The translations under genes and the position numbers were made by a program. The notes under the pieces are model-generated. The model was not told the DNA's origin. It did no database searches and saw only the letters and a program-made list of their open reading frames with translations. Of a DNA stretch of 64,000 nucleotides, positions 44,772 to 54,041 are shown one piece after another; the stretch's first letter is position 1; the number at the start of each line of letters is the position of its first letter. The stretch spans positions 248,001 to 312,000 of the forward strand of contig NZ_JABWMH010000004.1 of NCBI RefSeq assembly GCF_013371215.1, in the 5' to 3' direction. This DNA comes from Parasphingorhabdus flavimaris. Lineage in GTDB: Bacteria > Pseudomonadota > Alphaproteobacteria > Sphingomonadales > Sphingomonadaceae.

Positions 44772-46603
44772 ATCATTCCTTGTTGGTCGTCCAGCTTATC
44801 CGCCAGCGCCGCCGGTATGGCAACCGGATGGGCGAGCAATATCTGGCCATAGCCTTTGCCCTGGGCGTCGTTTCTTATGCTCGCCATACCGCCGCCGCCG
44901 AGTATCGAGTCGATCAGGAAATTGATCGCGTGGGAGCCCGGCAGGCTATATTTATCGACCTTCGCAGGATCGGCGCCACCTTCAATGAAATGGGCAAAGC
45001 GGTCGGCCACGGAGGCCGGGGTCAAAGCCGCCCAGATATAGGGAAGATAGTCCGGGTCGCGCGCTATCACGCCGATATTGGCCTTGTTGCCCTTGTCGCC
45101 GGAGCGAGCCCAGGCCAGCCGGATCAGCGGCACTTCGGTCGCGGCATCCTGTCCGTCGGGCGTTTGCGGAGCCGGTGGCCTCTGGATGGCAGCCGGATCA
45201 AAAGCCACAGCGTCGGCGTCCTGAAACGCGATCTTCCTGCCGTCGACATCTATCTCGACGGGCAGTGCGCCTTTCGGGGTGAGGTAGGAAAACAGCCGCA
45301 CCACGGGAGAAGGTTTCGCACGTGCGCCGGAAAAGCCGCTGAGGCCGGGCGGGGTTGAGAGGCCGAGGCCGGTCAGCTCGCGGAGCAATATCCCGATTGC
45401 CGCCGCCTCGCTATGCTTGGCCGCGATCTTGGCAACGACTTCGCGGGGTTCGTGACTGGGTGCAAAATCGCCAAACTGGCTACCCGCTCCGATGATCTCG
45501 ACGCTGGTTTCGCTATAGTCGCCAAGATTGTGGCCGCGCAGGATGTTGTTCGCGCGGACCAGGACATTGTCGCAGAATTTCTGTGCCTTGCGGGCAGCGT
45601 CAAACCCATAGAAGCTGACCGAGGTCCCGCCACGAAAACCTTCGCCATAGGTAAGGCAGGTCTTGTAATGATCGGGCGCCGGATAGCCTTTGGCGGGAGA
45701 GACCCGGACCATGTCGGGGCCGGTCTGGGCGATCTCGACACTGGAAAAATCACAGACCACGTCGGGCAGGAAATAGGCCTGCGGATCGCCGATTTCGTAA
45801 AGCATCTGCTCCGATACCGTGCCGACGGTCACGCAGCCTGCGGTGCCATCGGGCTTGGTGACGGTGAATGACCCGTCGGCGGAAACACTCCCGATCGGAT
45901 AGCCGATATTGGCGATGTCGCCGGCGTCTTCCCAGTCGGTGTAATTGCCGCCGGTGGCTTGCGGCCCGCATTCGAGCAAGTGTCCCGCGAGGCTCCCGCT
46001 GGCGAGCAGATCATAGTCGCTTTCCGACCAGCCGAATTCGTGGATGCAGGCACCGAGTGTCACTGCGCTATCGACGCAGCGGCCGGTGATGACAATGTCG
46101 GCACCCTCGGCCAGCGCCCGCGCAATCGGGAAAGCGCCGAGATAGGCGTTGATACTGGCGATTTTATCCTTGTCCGGAAAGGCCGCGCCGGTGAACATTT
46201 CGGCCGGTGCATCGGCAGCGATGGCGTCCACATCGGCCAGCAGATTGTCGCCGGTGATGACCGCAACCTTGAGATCAAGGCCTTGTTCCTTGATCAGAGC
46301 CCGGGCCGCTTTGCCGCAGGATGCAGGATTGACCCCGCCTGCGTTGGCAATCACCTTCACCCCTTGCGCGGCAATGGCCTTGGCATGCGGTTTCAGAACC
46401 GCGCTGATGAAATCACCGGCAAAGCCTGCCGCCGGATCCCGGGCATGGGCGCGCGCCATGATCGACATGGTGATCTCGGCGAGATAATCGTAAACCAGAT
46501 AGTCGACGCCCGCACCGAGCAGCTGCGGAGTGGCTATTGCGCTTTCGCCCCAAAAGCCACTCGCGCCGCCGATGCGTATTATTTTGTCCGGCACTTGCCT
46601 CAA
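44768..46603 (-). CDS. AtuA-family protein (acyclic terpene utilisation, DUF1446)
   Basis: 611 aa. Conserved features: IRIGGASGFWGESAIATPQLL, YDYLAEITMSIMARA, IANAGGVNPASCG, ADIVITGRCVDSAVTLG, HLLECGPQATGGNYTDW and a C-terminal LAWARSGDKGNKANIGV with SHAINFL. AtuA takes part in citronellol/geranyl-CoA degradation in Pseudomonas; homologues in sphingomonads are less defined. The start is TTG 46603 overlapping the VOC stop by four bases (TTGA); GTG at 46594 is possible. A partial decayed copy lies at 38786. Confidence 0.9.
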   Translation of the reverse strand: MRQVPDKIIRIGGASGFWGESAIATPQLLGAGVDYLVYDYLAEITMSIMARAHARDPAAGFAGDFISAVLKPHAKAIAAQGVKVIANAGGVNPASCGKAARALIKEQGLDLKVAVITGDNLLADVDAIAADAPAEMFTGAAFPDKDKIASINAYLGAFPIARALAEGADIVITGRCVDSAVTLGACIHEFGWSESDYDLLASGSLAGHLLECGPQATGGNYTDWEDAGDIANIGYPIGSVSADGSFTVTKPDGTAGCVTVGTVSEQMLYEIGDPQAYFLPDVVCDFSSVEIAQTGPDMVRVSPAKGYPAPDHYKTCLTYGEGFRGGTSVSFYGFDAARKAQKFCDNVLVRANNILRGHNLGDYSETSVEIIGAGSQFGDFAPSHEPREVVAKIAAKHSEAAAIGILLRELTGLGLSTPPGLSGFSGARAKPSPVVRLFSYLTPKGALPVEIDVDGRKIAFQDADAVAFDPAAIQRPPAPQTPDGQDAATEVPLIRLAWARSGDKGNKANIGVIARDPDYLPYIWAALTPASVADRFAHFIEGGADPAKVDKYSLPGSHAINFLIDSILGGGGMASIRNDAQGKGYGQILLAHPVAIPAALADKLDDQQGMI

Positions 46604-46980
46604 CCCATGCGGTGCAAGGCGCAGAGCTTGTTGCCGTCAGGATCGCGCAGATAGGCGAGATAGAGTTTCATGCCCGGATTGTCGCGAACCCCTGGAGGGT
46701 CTTCGATCGCGGTGCCGCCCGCTTCGAGGCCAGCCTTGTGCCAGGCATCCGCCTGGGCGGGGCTTTCCATTGCGAATCCGATGGTCATGCCGTTGCCACA
46801 GCTCGCCTTTTCACCATTGATCGGCGGTGTGACGAGGAAAATGCTGTCATTGTGCAGATACATCAGCCGGCCCTTCGGATCGACGATGCCCTCCTTGCCA
46901 CCGATGCTCTGGAACAGGGCATCATAGAATTTCTTCGAGCGGTCCATATCGTCCGACCCGACCATCATGTGACTAAACAT
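46600..46980 (-). CDS. VOC (glyoxalase/bleomycin-resistance) family protein
   Basis: 126 aa, one VOC module pair: MFSHMMVGSDDMDRSKKFYDAL at the start region and KLYLAYLRDPDGNKLCALHR at the end carry the metal-site pattern (His4-type and C-terminal Glu/Asp). ATG 46980 has AAGGAG six bases upstream; the frame to 47031 does not. It heads the operon VOC-AtuA-TIGR03084-Crp. Substrate unknown. Confidence 0.9.
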   Translation of the reverse strand: MFSHMMVGSDDMDRSKKFYDALFQSIGGKEGIVDPKGRLMYLHNDSIFLVTPPINGEKASCGNGMTIGFAMESPAQADAWHKAGLEAGGTAIEDPPGVRDNPGMKLYLAYLRDPDGNKLCALHRMG

Positions 46981-47183
46981 ATCATTCTCCTTTTTTTCAT
47001 TCCCGGCAAACCGCAACATATTGTCGCGCAATCAACGTTCCCACCGGTTTCACGGTCCCGAGACTTCATTCAGGACCAGGCTTTAGGCTGGGCATCGACG
47101 CGAAGCCAATCTTGCACTTGTTCTAGCCGCTTTGCATCTTTAAGCGAGTGATTAATTTATTCAAGCAGGAGCGGTAAGCTAAT

Positions 47184-47957
47184 ATGGAAATCAGAGACAA
47201 GATCGTCGTCATCACCGGTGGCGCCAGCGGTATCGGCGCGGCAATGGCCCGGCGTTTTGCAGCCGAGGGCGCAAAGAAAGTCGTCTGTGCGGATCGTGAT
47301 CTGGCCGGCGCGCAAGCGGTAGCCGACGAGATTGGCGGCGTCGCGATCCGGACCGACGTGTCACTGGCCGAGGATATCAGCCAGCTGATCGAAACCGTCG
47401 AATCCGATATCGGTCCGATTGATCTGTTCGTCTCCAATGCCGGGATCATCACCGGCGGTGGCGTCGAAGTGGGTGACGCTGACTGGCAGAATATCTGGGA
47501 CATCAATGTCCTGGCCCATATCCGGGTAGCGCGGATACTGGTGCCGAAAATGCTGGCGCGTGGCGGCGGTTATCTGCTCAACACCGCATCGGCCGCCGGC
47601 CTGTTGGCTCAGATCGGATCCGCGCCATATTCCGTCACCAAACATGCAGCGGTGAGTTTCGCGGAGTGGCTGGCGATTACCCATGGTGCAGAAGGACTGA
47701 AAGTTTCGGTTCTCTGTCCGCAAGGCGTTGATACGCCGATGATTGCCGGGATTGATACATCCACGGTGGCCAAGGACGGGATCGTGACGCCGGAACATGT
47801 CGCGGATATCTGTGTCGAGGCGATCGGCGACGAGCGGTTCCTGATTCTGCCCCATCCGGTCGTCGGCGATTATGTCAAGCAGAAGGGCGCCGATCCCGAG
47901 CGCTGGATTTCGGGTATGCAGCGCTGGCAGGCGATGCTGACCGAACAGGCTTCCTGA
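47184..47957 (+). CDS. SDR-family oxidoreductase
   Basis: 257 aa classical short-chain dehydrogenase. TGGASGIG (11-18), NAG (85-87), catalytic Ser (136) and YSVTK (Y149, K153) are all present, and ADRD at 37-40 suggests NAD(H) preference. AGGAGCGG precedes the ATG. It is divergent from the VOC-AtuA operon across about 200 bases, so a shared regulator and a role in the same catabolic route are likely. Confidence 0.93.
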   Translation: MEIRDKIVVITGGASGIGAAMARRFAAEGAKKVVCADRDLAGAQAVADEIGGVAIRTDVSLAEDISQLIETVESDIGPIDLFVSNAGIITGGGVEVGDADWQNIWDINVLAHIRVARILVPKMLARGGGYLLNTASAAGLLAQIGSAPYSVTKHAAVSFAEWLAITHGAEGLKVSVLCPQGVDTPMIAGIDTSTVAKDGIVTPEHVADICVEAIGDERFLILPHPVVGDYVKQKGADPERWISGMQRWQAMLTEQAS

Positions 47958-47962
47958 CAGGA

Positions 47963-48952
47963 TCAGGCGATCATCCGCTCGACGAACCAGTAGGTCGAAA
48001 TGATTCCGATGCCATAGGCCAAGGCGGTCTTTGTCGGCTGCAGCCACTCGATCCGGAATTTCCCTAAGCCGTACAGCAGCGCCATAGCCACGGCGACAAT
48101 GGCCAGCTGGCCGATTTCGACGCCGAGATTGAAGGTCAGCAAGGCGAGCGGGACATCGCCTTCCGGAAGGCCGATTTCCGCGAGCGCACCGGCAAAGCCA
48201 AAACCGTGGAGCAGGCCGAAAAGAAAGGCGACGATCCACGGGAAGCGTTCAGAAAGTCGTAGGTCATCGGGTCTGGCTTTGATCACCTCGACCGCGAGAA
48301 AGATGATCGAAAGGGCAATGACCGCTTCAACCGGCTGCGAGGGAAGCGACAGCCAGCCGAGCGTTGTCCCGACCAAGGTGATGCTATGCGCGACCGTGAA
48401 GGCGGTGACGGTCTTGGCGACCAGCCAGCCGCCCTTGAGGAGCAGCACGAGCGCCAGCACGAAGAACAGATGGTCGAAGCCGAGCACGATATGCTCGATC
48501 CCGATGATCGTATAGGTCGCCGCGACATTGGAAATGATCGAAGGCTTGGGTAGGGCGGCGACCGGCTGGTCGGGCGTCAGGCGCAAGGTCTGCATGGCGC
48601 CGTCGATCGGGGCAATGCGGACCAGCGCATCGGTGGTCGATAGCTCGAGTCCTTTCAGGCCGATGGACTGGCCCTGGAGCGATCCGTCACAGCGCAAAGC
48701 GAGGCGGGACAGAATATTGCTGCCGGCAAATTCGCGCTCGCGCTCGCCTTCGATATTGCAATTGGCGGGGATGATGACCTGGCCGCTCTGGCCCAGCCGG
48801 GAATTGGTCGAGGCTTTCCACAGCACCGACCATTGGCCCGGTGACTGTTCTGTCATCTCGATATAGGCTGGGCGGAGCTCGTCGGCGCGGGCGCTGTCCG
48901 GAACGAGCGCGAGCGCGAAGCAAACCCATAGGACAGCCAGCCAGCGAATCAT
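47963..48952 (-). CDS. HupE/UreJ-family membrane protein
   Basis: 329 aa. Signal peptide (1-23), a periplasmic domain (about 25-140), then six or seven membrane helices with the family motifs HIVLGFDHLFFVLALVLLL, FTVAHSITLVG, LFGLLHGFGFAGAL and FNLGVEIGQLAIVAV. HupE/UreJ proteins are linked to metal (often nickel) transport, but this subgroup, paired with PpiC and DUF3604, has no hydrogenase or urease nearby. Its start overlaps the PpiC stop by four bases. Confidence 0.88.
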   Translation of the reverse strand: MIRWLAVLWVCFALALVPDSARADELRPAYIEMTEQSPGQWSVLWKASTNSRLGQSGQVIIPANCNIEGEREREFAGSNILSRLALRCDGSLQGQSIGLKGLELSTTDALVRIAPIDGAMQTLRLTPDQPVAALPKPSIISNVAATYTIIGIEHIVLGFDHLFFVLALVLLLKGGWLVAKTVTAFTVAHSITLVGTTLGWLSLPSQPVEAVIALSIIFLAVEVIKARPDDLRLSERFPWIVAFLFGLLHGFGFAGALAEIGLPEGDVPLALLTFNLGVEIGQLAIVAVAMALLYGLGKFRIEWLQPTKTALAYGIGIISTYWFVERMIA

Positions 48953-49764
48953 GGGCGTCCTGCTACCGTGATCTCATATTCCGCCTGCAAGCGGGCCAGG
49001 CTTTTGTCTCTCTGTTCGGTCTGGCGGGCGGCGGACCAGTCATTGACAACCCGTTGCCGGACGTCCGCAAGCGTCGCTGTCTGACCGGCGGTTTTCGCCG
49101 AAATCCTGACGGCATGGCTGCCGAAGCCGGAGACAATGGGGCCGCTCCAGACGCCGGGTTCCAGCTTTTCGAGCTGTGCCACAAAGCGGTCGCCAAATTG
49201 GCGGGATATGTCCGCCGTTTCAGCCCGTGAGAATGTCCGCGGCGTAGAAAGGGGGCGCGCGAAGCTGGCGGGATCCGCACCGGATTTCAGTTGATCGATC
49301 TGCTGGCGTGCCTCGCTTGCGCTGATCTGCCCGAGATAGAGTTGTTCAAAATCATAGAGCGGGGGCAGGGCATATTTGTCGGGATTTGCGTCCATCCACT
49401 GTTGGAGGACCGCATCATCGGCTTCAGAGTCCGCCGTCTCTTCGCTCTCGATAAAACGCATCTTGGTGAACAGCCGCCGCCGGATGACGGGGTCATTCCT
49501 GTCGAGACCCAGCCGCAATGCTTCGCGATAGTAGATTTCCTCGGCAATCTCCTGATCGATCAGGCTGTCCAGTTCGGCCTGCGTCGGCGCCCGGCGGAAA
49601 TTCTGGACCCAGCCGGCCTCGAGCCGTTCGATGTCGGTTTCGTCAATGCTGATCGCATAATCTGCCGGATCACGGTTGCTGCCGGTGGCCCAGAAAAAGG
49701 CAAAGACGAGCAGCGCCCCACCAAGAAAATGGATCAGCGGTTCTCTCAACAATTTTCGTCCCAT
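48949..49764 (-). CDS. PpiC-type peptidyl-prolyl isomerase, membrane-anchored
   Basis: 271 aa. N-terminal anchor (about 10-28, LIHFLGGALLVFAFFWATG), SurA-like N-terminal helices (QAELDSLIDQEIAEEIYYREALRLG) and a parvulin-type C-terminal domain (about 130-245; DISRQFGDRFVAQLEKLEPGVWSGP, GSHAVRISAKTAG). It acts in the periplasm, probably folding its operon partner HupE/UreJ or an envelope protein. ATGA overlap with HupE. Confidence 0.88.
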   Translation of the reverse strand: MGRKLLREPLIHFLGGALLVFAFFWATGSNRDPADYAISIDETDIERLEAGWVQNFRRAPTQAELDSLIDQEIAEEIYYREALRLGLDRNDPVIRRRLFTKMRFIESEETADSEADDAVLQQWMDANPDKYALPPLYDFEQLYLGQISASEARQQIDQLKSGADPASFARPLSTPRTFSRAETADISRQFGDRFVAQLEKLEPGVWSGPIVSGFGSHAVRISAKTAGQTATLADVRQRVVNDWSAARQTEQRDKSLARLQAEYEITVAGRP

Positions 49765-49805
49765 TATCGAATAGCCTGTTCGTTCAGCCTGAGCTTTTAA
49801 AAAGG

Positions 49806-49834
49806 GCCGCGGGGCCGGTCAGGTGACAGGCCCC
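49806..49834 (-). terminator. Weak terminator between DUF3604 and ppiC genes
   Basis: GGGGCC (49811-49816) pairs with GGCCCC (49829-49834). On the minus strand the stem is followed by GCGGCCC and TTTTT (complement of bases about 49799-49803). The GC-rich spacer before the T-run makes it weak. Confidence 0.4.
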
Positions 49835-49855
49835 GGCGCGCTTGTGCGGAGACGG

Positions 49856-51745
49856 CTATGCCTTCGGCGTATACCAGATTGGCGAGCTATAGGCGCGCTC
49901 CTGCTGGATCTTGATCACGTCATCGGGCAGGGTCAGGCTGAATTTCAGTGCATCATAGACCGGCCAGGTCGGTGTCGGAATTTCCAGCACGCGGACATAA
50001 TAGAAGGCGTTCTGGTCAGCCCTGAAATCGGGGTCCTCCCAGAAGGTGACCAGTTCAGGTGCGCCCGTGGCATTGTCCCAGGTGCCCTTGGTCAGATCGA
50101 CGGTATTGGGAACCGCGGGGAGCTTGCCATCGGCACCGAGCTTTCGTGTTTCGGCATCGCTCCAGCTGACATTATAGACTTTCTCCTGGCTCTGTCCGCT
50201 TGCATCGACCCAGCCCTTGATGACCTGAATACGGTCGAGACTGGCGCTTTCCGGATCCATCAGCGCGCTGATCAGGAATTTTGGCGCTTCGCCATCACCG
50301 CCCTGCAGATCGCCGCCCATTGGAACGCCTTTGGCATAGCCGGTCTTGACCAGATTTTCCGTGTCGTCCGAGGAAAAATCAAAGCCGCCAAAGAAACGGA
50401 CCTGCATCCGCGGGCCGGTGGTTGCATAAACCTCCCGGCGCATCATCGCATCGAAAATGGCTTCGCGGGTGTTGCTGGTCGCCCAGACCGCCGCATAGCC
50501 GCTCGACAGATAATGCCAGCCAAAGCGGCCTTCGCGGGTACCGAGATTTTGTGGCTCGTGGGCGCGACGCGTGATATTTGCCTCGTTGGCGCTGTGCTTG
50601 CCGAAGAAATTATTCTCGTCCGCCGTCGCCAGCGACGTGTGGCTGTCGGTCGAACCGATCATCCCGAACTTGAACGGATTGGCGCCGACCGCGAGAGTCA
50701 GTTCCAGGCCGCGTTTGAGCGCTTCACGCACATAGCTGCCACCATAGCTTTCGGGCGGCATGTCTCTGGTGCAGCTCAGATTGCATCTGTCCCATCCGGC
50801 AACGCCGAAACTGGCAAACTCGTCATTGGGAGACAGAAACGGGTGGGTTTCGCTATCGCCCTTGATCTGGGTGACCTCGACAATCGGTTCGCGGAGCGCG
50901 CGGGTTTTGATATAGGCCGCGTCGATCGGACTGCCGTCGAACTTGTTCATCGCGAACATCCGGCCATTCGAGACATTACTGTTGTGCGGAATGGCCAGTA
51001 CCTTGCCGCCGGTATTTTCCTCGTAGGCATCCATATAGGACCAGAGCCTTTCCGGGTCCTGCGATCCCAGAGCGCCATAAGGAAGGGTGTCGCCCATTTT
51101 CTCCGGGTCGTCGCGAAACATCACGACGCGGTGGAGATTGTCGCCTTCCGGCATGGGTGTATATTCAAAGCCCATGAAGGCGGTGAACTTTCCCGGTTCA
51201 TTATACTGGTTGACGATCTCGCCGTGCTTTTCCCAAAGATCGGCTGTGCGCTCGCGGGTCTCCGCCGGGTCGGTCAGAGATGTCGGCAGAGTGCCCTTGG
51301 CGGCGCCGTCAATCAGCTCTGCCGTGACCCGCAACGAACCCTCTTCGCTTTCGTTCATCATATCGTGCCAGCGGAGCAGGAACTTATTGGTCAGCAGGGC
51401 GATACGCGGCGCTTCCATGATCGCCTTGGTGGCGCCCATAGCATCGCTGTGATCGGCAATCACGAGAAAATCGAGCGGCCGGGACAATTTTGCTTTGGCG
51501 CCCTTGGTTGCCGTGACCTCTTCGCCGCGGGCAAATCTCAGGGCCGCTTCCGCGTCCAGCCTGTTGCCAAAACCGAATGCGTCAATGCTGTTGTCGGTGT
51601 GGAGATGGGTGTCGCCCCAGAACACCTGTTCAGGATATTCCGTGTTGGTGACGTTCGCGCTTTCGCTGTCATCGCCGTTGATTTTCGAACAGCCCGAAAA
51701 AGCCAGAGCAGCTGTGCAGGCTGCCCACATCAAATGTTTGCGCAT
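49856..51745 (-). CDS. DUF3604 lipoprotein (PHP-like metal hydrolase family)
   Basis: 629 aa. Lipoprotein signal peptide with lipobox AFSGC (Cys19). Likely metal-binding motifs of a PHP-type fold: FWGDTHLHTDNS (about 42-53), LVIADHSDAMG, MGFEYTP, LAIPHNSNVSNG and IGSTDSHTSLA. It is exported, and no enzyme activity is established for the family. It lies upstream of PpiC and HupE/UreJ on the same strand, a gene set I recall from other sphingomonads. Divergent from the DUF885 gene. Confidence 0.92.
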   Translation of the reverse strand: MRKHLMWAACTAALAFSGCSKINGDDSESANVTNTEYPEQVFWGDTHLHTDNSIDAFGFGNRLDAEAALRFARGEEVTATKGAKAKLSRPLDFLVIADHSDAMGATKAIMEAPRIALLTNKFLLRWHDMMNESEEGSLRVTAELIDGAAKGTLPTSLTDPAETRERTADLWEKHGEIVNQYNEPGKFTAFMGFEYTPMPEGDNLHRVVMFRDDPEKMGDTLPYGALGSQDPERLWSYMDAYEENTGGKVLAIPHNSNVSNGRMFAMNKFDGSPIDAAYIKTRALREPIVEVTQIKGDSETHPFLSPNDEFASFGVAGWDRCNLSCTRDMPPESYGGSYVREALKRGLELTLAVGANPFKFGMIGSTDSHTSLATADENNFFGKHSANEANITRRAHEPQNLGTREGRFGWHYLSSGYAAVWATSNTREAIFDAMMRREVYATTGPRMQVRFFGGFDFSSDDTENLVKTGYAKGVPMGGDLQGGDGEAPKFLISALMDPESASLDRIQVIKGWVDASGQSQEKVYNVSWSDAETRKLGADGKLPAVPNTVDLTKGTWDNATGAPELVTFWEDPDFRADQNAFYYVRVLEIPTPTWPVYDALKFSLTLPDDVIKIQQERAYSSPIWYTPKA

Positions 51746-51949
51746 GATGAATCTCCCAATCCCTTTTGGCGGATGCTATCCCTCATCGGACCTGGGCGCA
51801 ATAGGCAGGCCAATAGCCCCCTGCGTCGTAACGTCAGCCGAACCGAAAATGTAAAATATCATCTTCCTGAAGGCCGATTAGCCGGTTTGTGCAATTGGAA
51901 AAGGAGTGATAGAACCACGAAAATTCATATCGAAGAAGGAAGTTTTTGG

Positions 51950-53767
51950 ATGAGATATTTGTTGCTGACCGCTGTTTCCGCTCTGGCCCTGAGCGGTACG
52001 GTCATTGCCCCGACCGCCCACGCCCAGGCTACCGAGGCTGCTGCCCAGACCAAGCAGGACGTCGACGCCCAGTTGTCCGCGTTTTTCAAGGATTATGACG
52101 ATCAGCAGCTGGCACATTCCCCGACATCCAAATCCTATCGCGGGATCAGGGATGCCGATTATGGAAAATGGGATGACCCCAGCGAAGCGGCTGAACTCGC
52201 ACAATATCAACTCGGCCAGAAGGCGCTTGCCGATATGGAAGCCCGGTTCGGTGATGCCCGGATGAGCGAAGCGAGCCAGCTCAGCTATCGCCTGTTCCAG
52301 GCCCAGGCGCAGCGCTCCGCCAACGCCTTTCCGTTCCGCCGCAACAGCTATATTTTTGACCAGATGAACGGTGCGCAAAGCCAGATCCCGGCGTTTCTGA
52401 TCAACATTCACCGGGTGTCGAACAAGGCTGATGCCGAAGCCTATGTCAGCCGTCTCGACGGAGCCGGTCCCTTGATCGAGGCGCTCGTGGTCCAGTCCGC
52501 AGAGCGGGCGGCGGATGGAATCATCGTGCCCGACTGGGTATTCCCCTATGTCATCGCCGACGCCAAAAATGTGATCAGCGGCGCGCCTTTTGGCGAGGGT
52601 GAGGATTCGCCAATCTATGCCGACCTCAAAAAGAAGGTCGCCGCGCTGGATATTTCCGACGAGGAGAAGGCCGATCTGGTAACCCGTGGCGAAGCGGCAT
52701 TGAACAACAGCCTGAAGCCGGCATATGAAAAACTGATTGCTGAAATGGAGCGCCAGCAGGCGACTGCGGTCGATGGCGATGGCATCTGGCGGCTCAAGGA
52801 TGGTGCGGCTTATTATGCCGAGCGTTTGAATAATTATACGACCACCGATCTGACAGCCGATGAAATTCACCAGATCGGCCTCGATAATGTCGAGCGCATT
52901 CACGGGCTGATGCGCAAGATCATGGCCGATGTCGGTTTTGAGGGCGATTTGCAGGATTTCTTCCAGCATTTGCGGACCAGCGACGAATTTTATTATGAGA
53001 CGCGCGAAGCCTATCTGGCCGATGTCGACCTCAAGCTCGCGGCGATGGAAGCGAAGCTCCCGGAGTTTTTCAACACATTTCCGAAAGCATCGCTGGTGAT
53101 CAAACCGGTCGAGGCATTCCGCGAGAAATCGGCGGGCAAAGCCTTTTACAATGGTCCGGCACCCGATGGCTCGCGGCCGGGCACCTATTATGTCAATCTC
53201 TACAATCTGCGCAGCATGTCGAAAATCGAACTGGAGGCTTTGGCTTTCCACGAAGGCCTGCCGGGTCACCATTTGCAGCGGACGATCCAGACCGAGCTTG
53301 GCGATGTGCCGCCGTTCCGCCGCTTTGGCGGTTGGACCGCCTATACCGAAGGCTGGGGCCTCTATTCCGAGGAACTCGGAAAGGACATGGGCTTTTATGA
53401 GGATCCCTACAGCGACTTTGGCCGTCTCGGGATGGAATTGTGGCGTGCCTGCCGGCTGGTTGTAGATACCGGCATCCACCACAAGCGCTGGAGCCGCGAG
53501 GAAGCGATTGAATATCTGACCGAAAACACGCCCAATCCGGAGGGCGACATCCGCAAGGCGATCGAGCGCTATGTCGTCTATCCGGGGCAGGCGACGGCCT
53601 ATATGATCGGCAAGCTGAAAATACTGGAGCTGCGGTCGCGGGCGCAAGAGGCGCTGGGCGACAAGTTCACCATGGGCGAGTTCCATGACGTGGTGTTGAA
53701 AAGCGGGCCGGTGCCGCTCGACATCATGGAAGAGCGGGTCGACGACTGGATTGCTTCGAGTAGCTGA
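51950..53767 (+). CDS. DUF885 zinc-peptidase-like exported protein
   Basis: 605 aa. Signal peptide (1-26, cleavage after PTAHA). The zinc-type motif HEGLPGHH begins at residue 434, with the downstream glutamate region YTEGWGLYSEEL. The C-terminal RYVVYPGQATAYMIGKLKI is typical of the family. Probably a periplasmic carboxypeptidase-like enzyme. Start at ATG 51950 with AAGGAAG seven bases upstream; the open frame continues upstream for 2.1 kb but only antisense to DUF3604. Confidence 0.93.
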   Translation: MRYLLLTAVSALALSGTVIAPTAHAQATEAAAQTKQDVDAQLSAFFKDYDDQQLAHSPTSKSYRGIRDADYGKWDDPSEAAELAQYQLGQKALADMEARFGDARMSEASQLSYRLFQAQAQRSANAFPFRRNSYIFDQMNGAQSQIPAFLINIHRVSNKADAEAYVSRLDGAGPLIEALVVQSAERAADGIIVPDWVFPYVIADAKNVISGAPFGEGEDSPIYADLKKKVAALDISDEEKADLVTRGEAALNNSLKPAYEKLIAEMERQQATAVDGDGIWRLKDGAAYYAERLNNYTTTDLTADEIHQIGLDNVERIHGLMRKIMADVGFEGDLQDFFQHLRTSDEFYYETREAYLADVDLKLAAMEAKLPEFFNTFPKASLVIKPVEAFREKSAGKAFYNGPAPDGSRPGTYYVNLYNLRSMSKIELEALAFHEGLPGHHLQRTIQTELGDVPPFRRFGGWTAYTEGWGLYSEELGKDMGFYEDPYSDFGRLGMELWRACRLVVDTGIHHKRWSREEAIEYLTENTPNPEGDIRKAIERYVVYPGQATAYMIGKLKILELRSRAQEALGDKFTMGEFHDVVLKSGPVPLDIMEERVDDWIASSS

Positions 53768-53852
53768 AAATAAGCGACAATTCTCGCCGATGTCCTGAAT
53801 AGTCAAACGTTCGGGGTGAATCCGTCGTTTTTGTCCAATTCATTTGAGCGGT

Positions 53853-53966
53853 GGCGAGTGCATAGGGTTGGCGCGACCCGAAGGGCTCTCGCCGTCGTAT
53901 TTCGACGGCATATGAGTTCTTTTCCTTATTGGCCCGACTATTAATTTGGTCGGGCCTTTTTTTTTC
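53853..53966 (+). ncRNA. Candidate structured small RNA or 3' UTR
   Basis: GGCGAG (53853-53858) can pair with CTCGCC (53888-53893), enclosing GGGT/ACCC (53865-53879). A second hairpin GCCGTCG-TATTT-CGACGGC (53891-53909) competes with or stacks on it, and a strong terminator ends the unit at 53966. This is more structure than a plain terminator needs. I see no clear promoter, so it could be a processed 3' end of the DUF885 mRNA. Confidence 0.3.
53931..53966 (+). terminator. Rho-independent terminator after the DUF885 gene
   Basis: GGCCCGAC (53931-53938) pairs perfectly with GTCGGGCC (53949-53956), followed by a T-run (53957-53966). It isolates the AraC-type gene downstream. Confidence 0.9.
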
Positions 53967-54041
53967 CTTTGTTTTCCGCCTATAAAAGGGCATCCATATT
54001 CTATCTGAACCTGGGGAGGGACAGATCAAGGGGTCCGAAAT

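Noticed and set aside
49823-51949. A plus-strand frame of over 700 codons running into the DUF885 gene
   Set aside because: It is exactly antisense to the DUF3604 gene, has no family features, and the real DUF885 protein begins with a signal peptide at 51950.
51878-53806. A 642-codon minus-strand frame
   Set aside because: Antisense shadow of the DUF885 gene; rich in Arg, Gly and Ile from GC-codon mirroring, with no recognisable motif.
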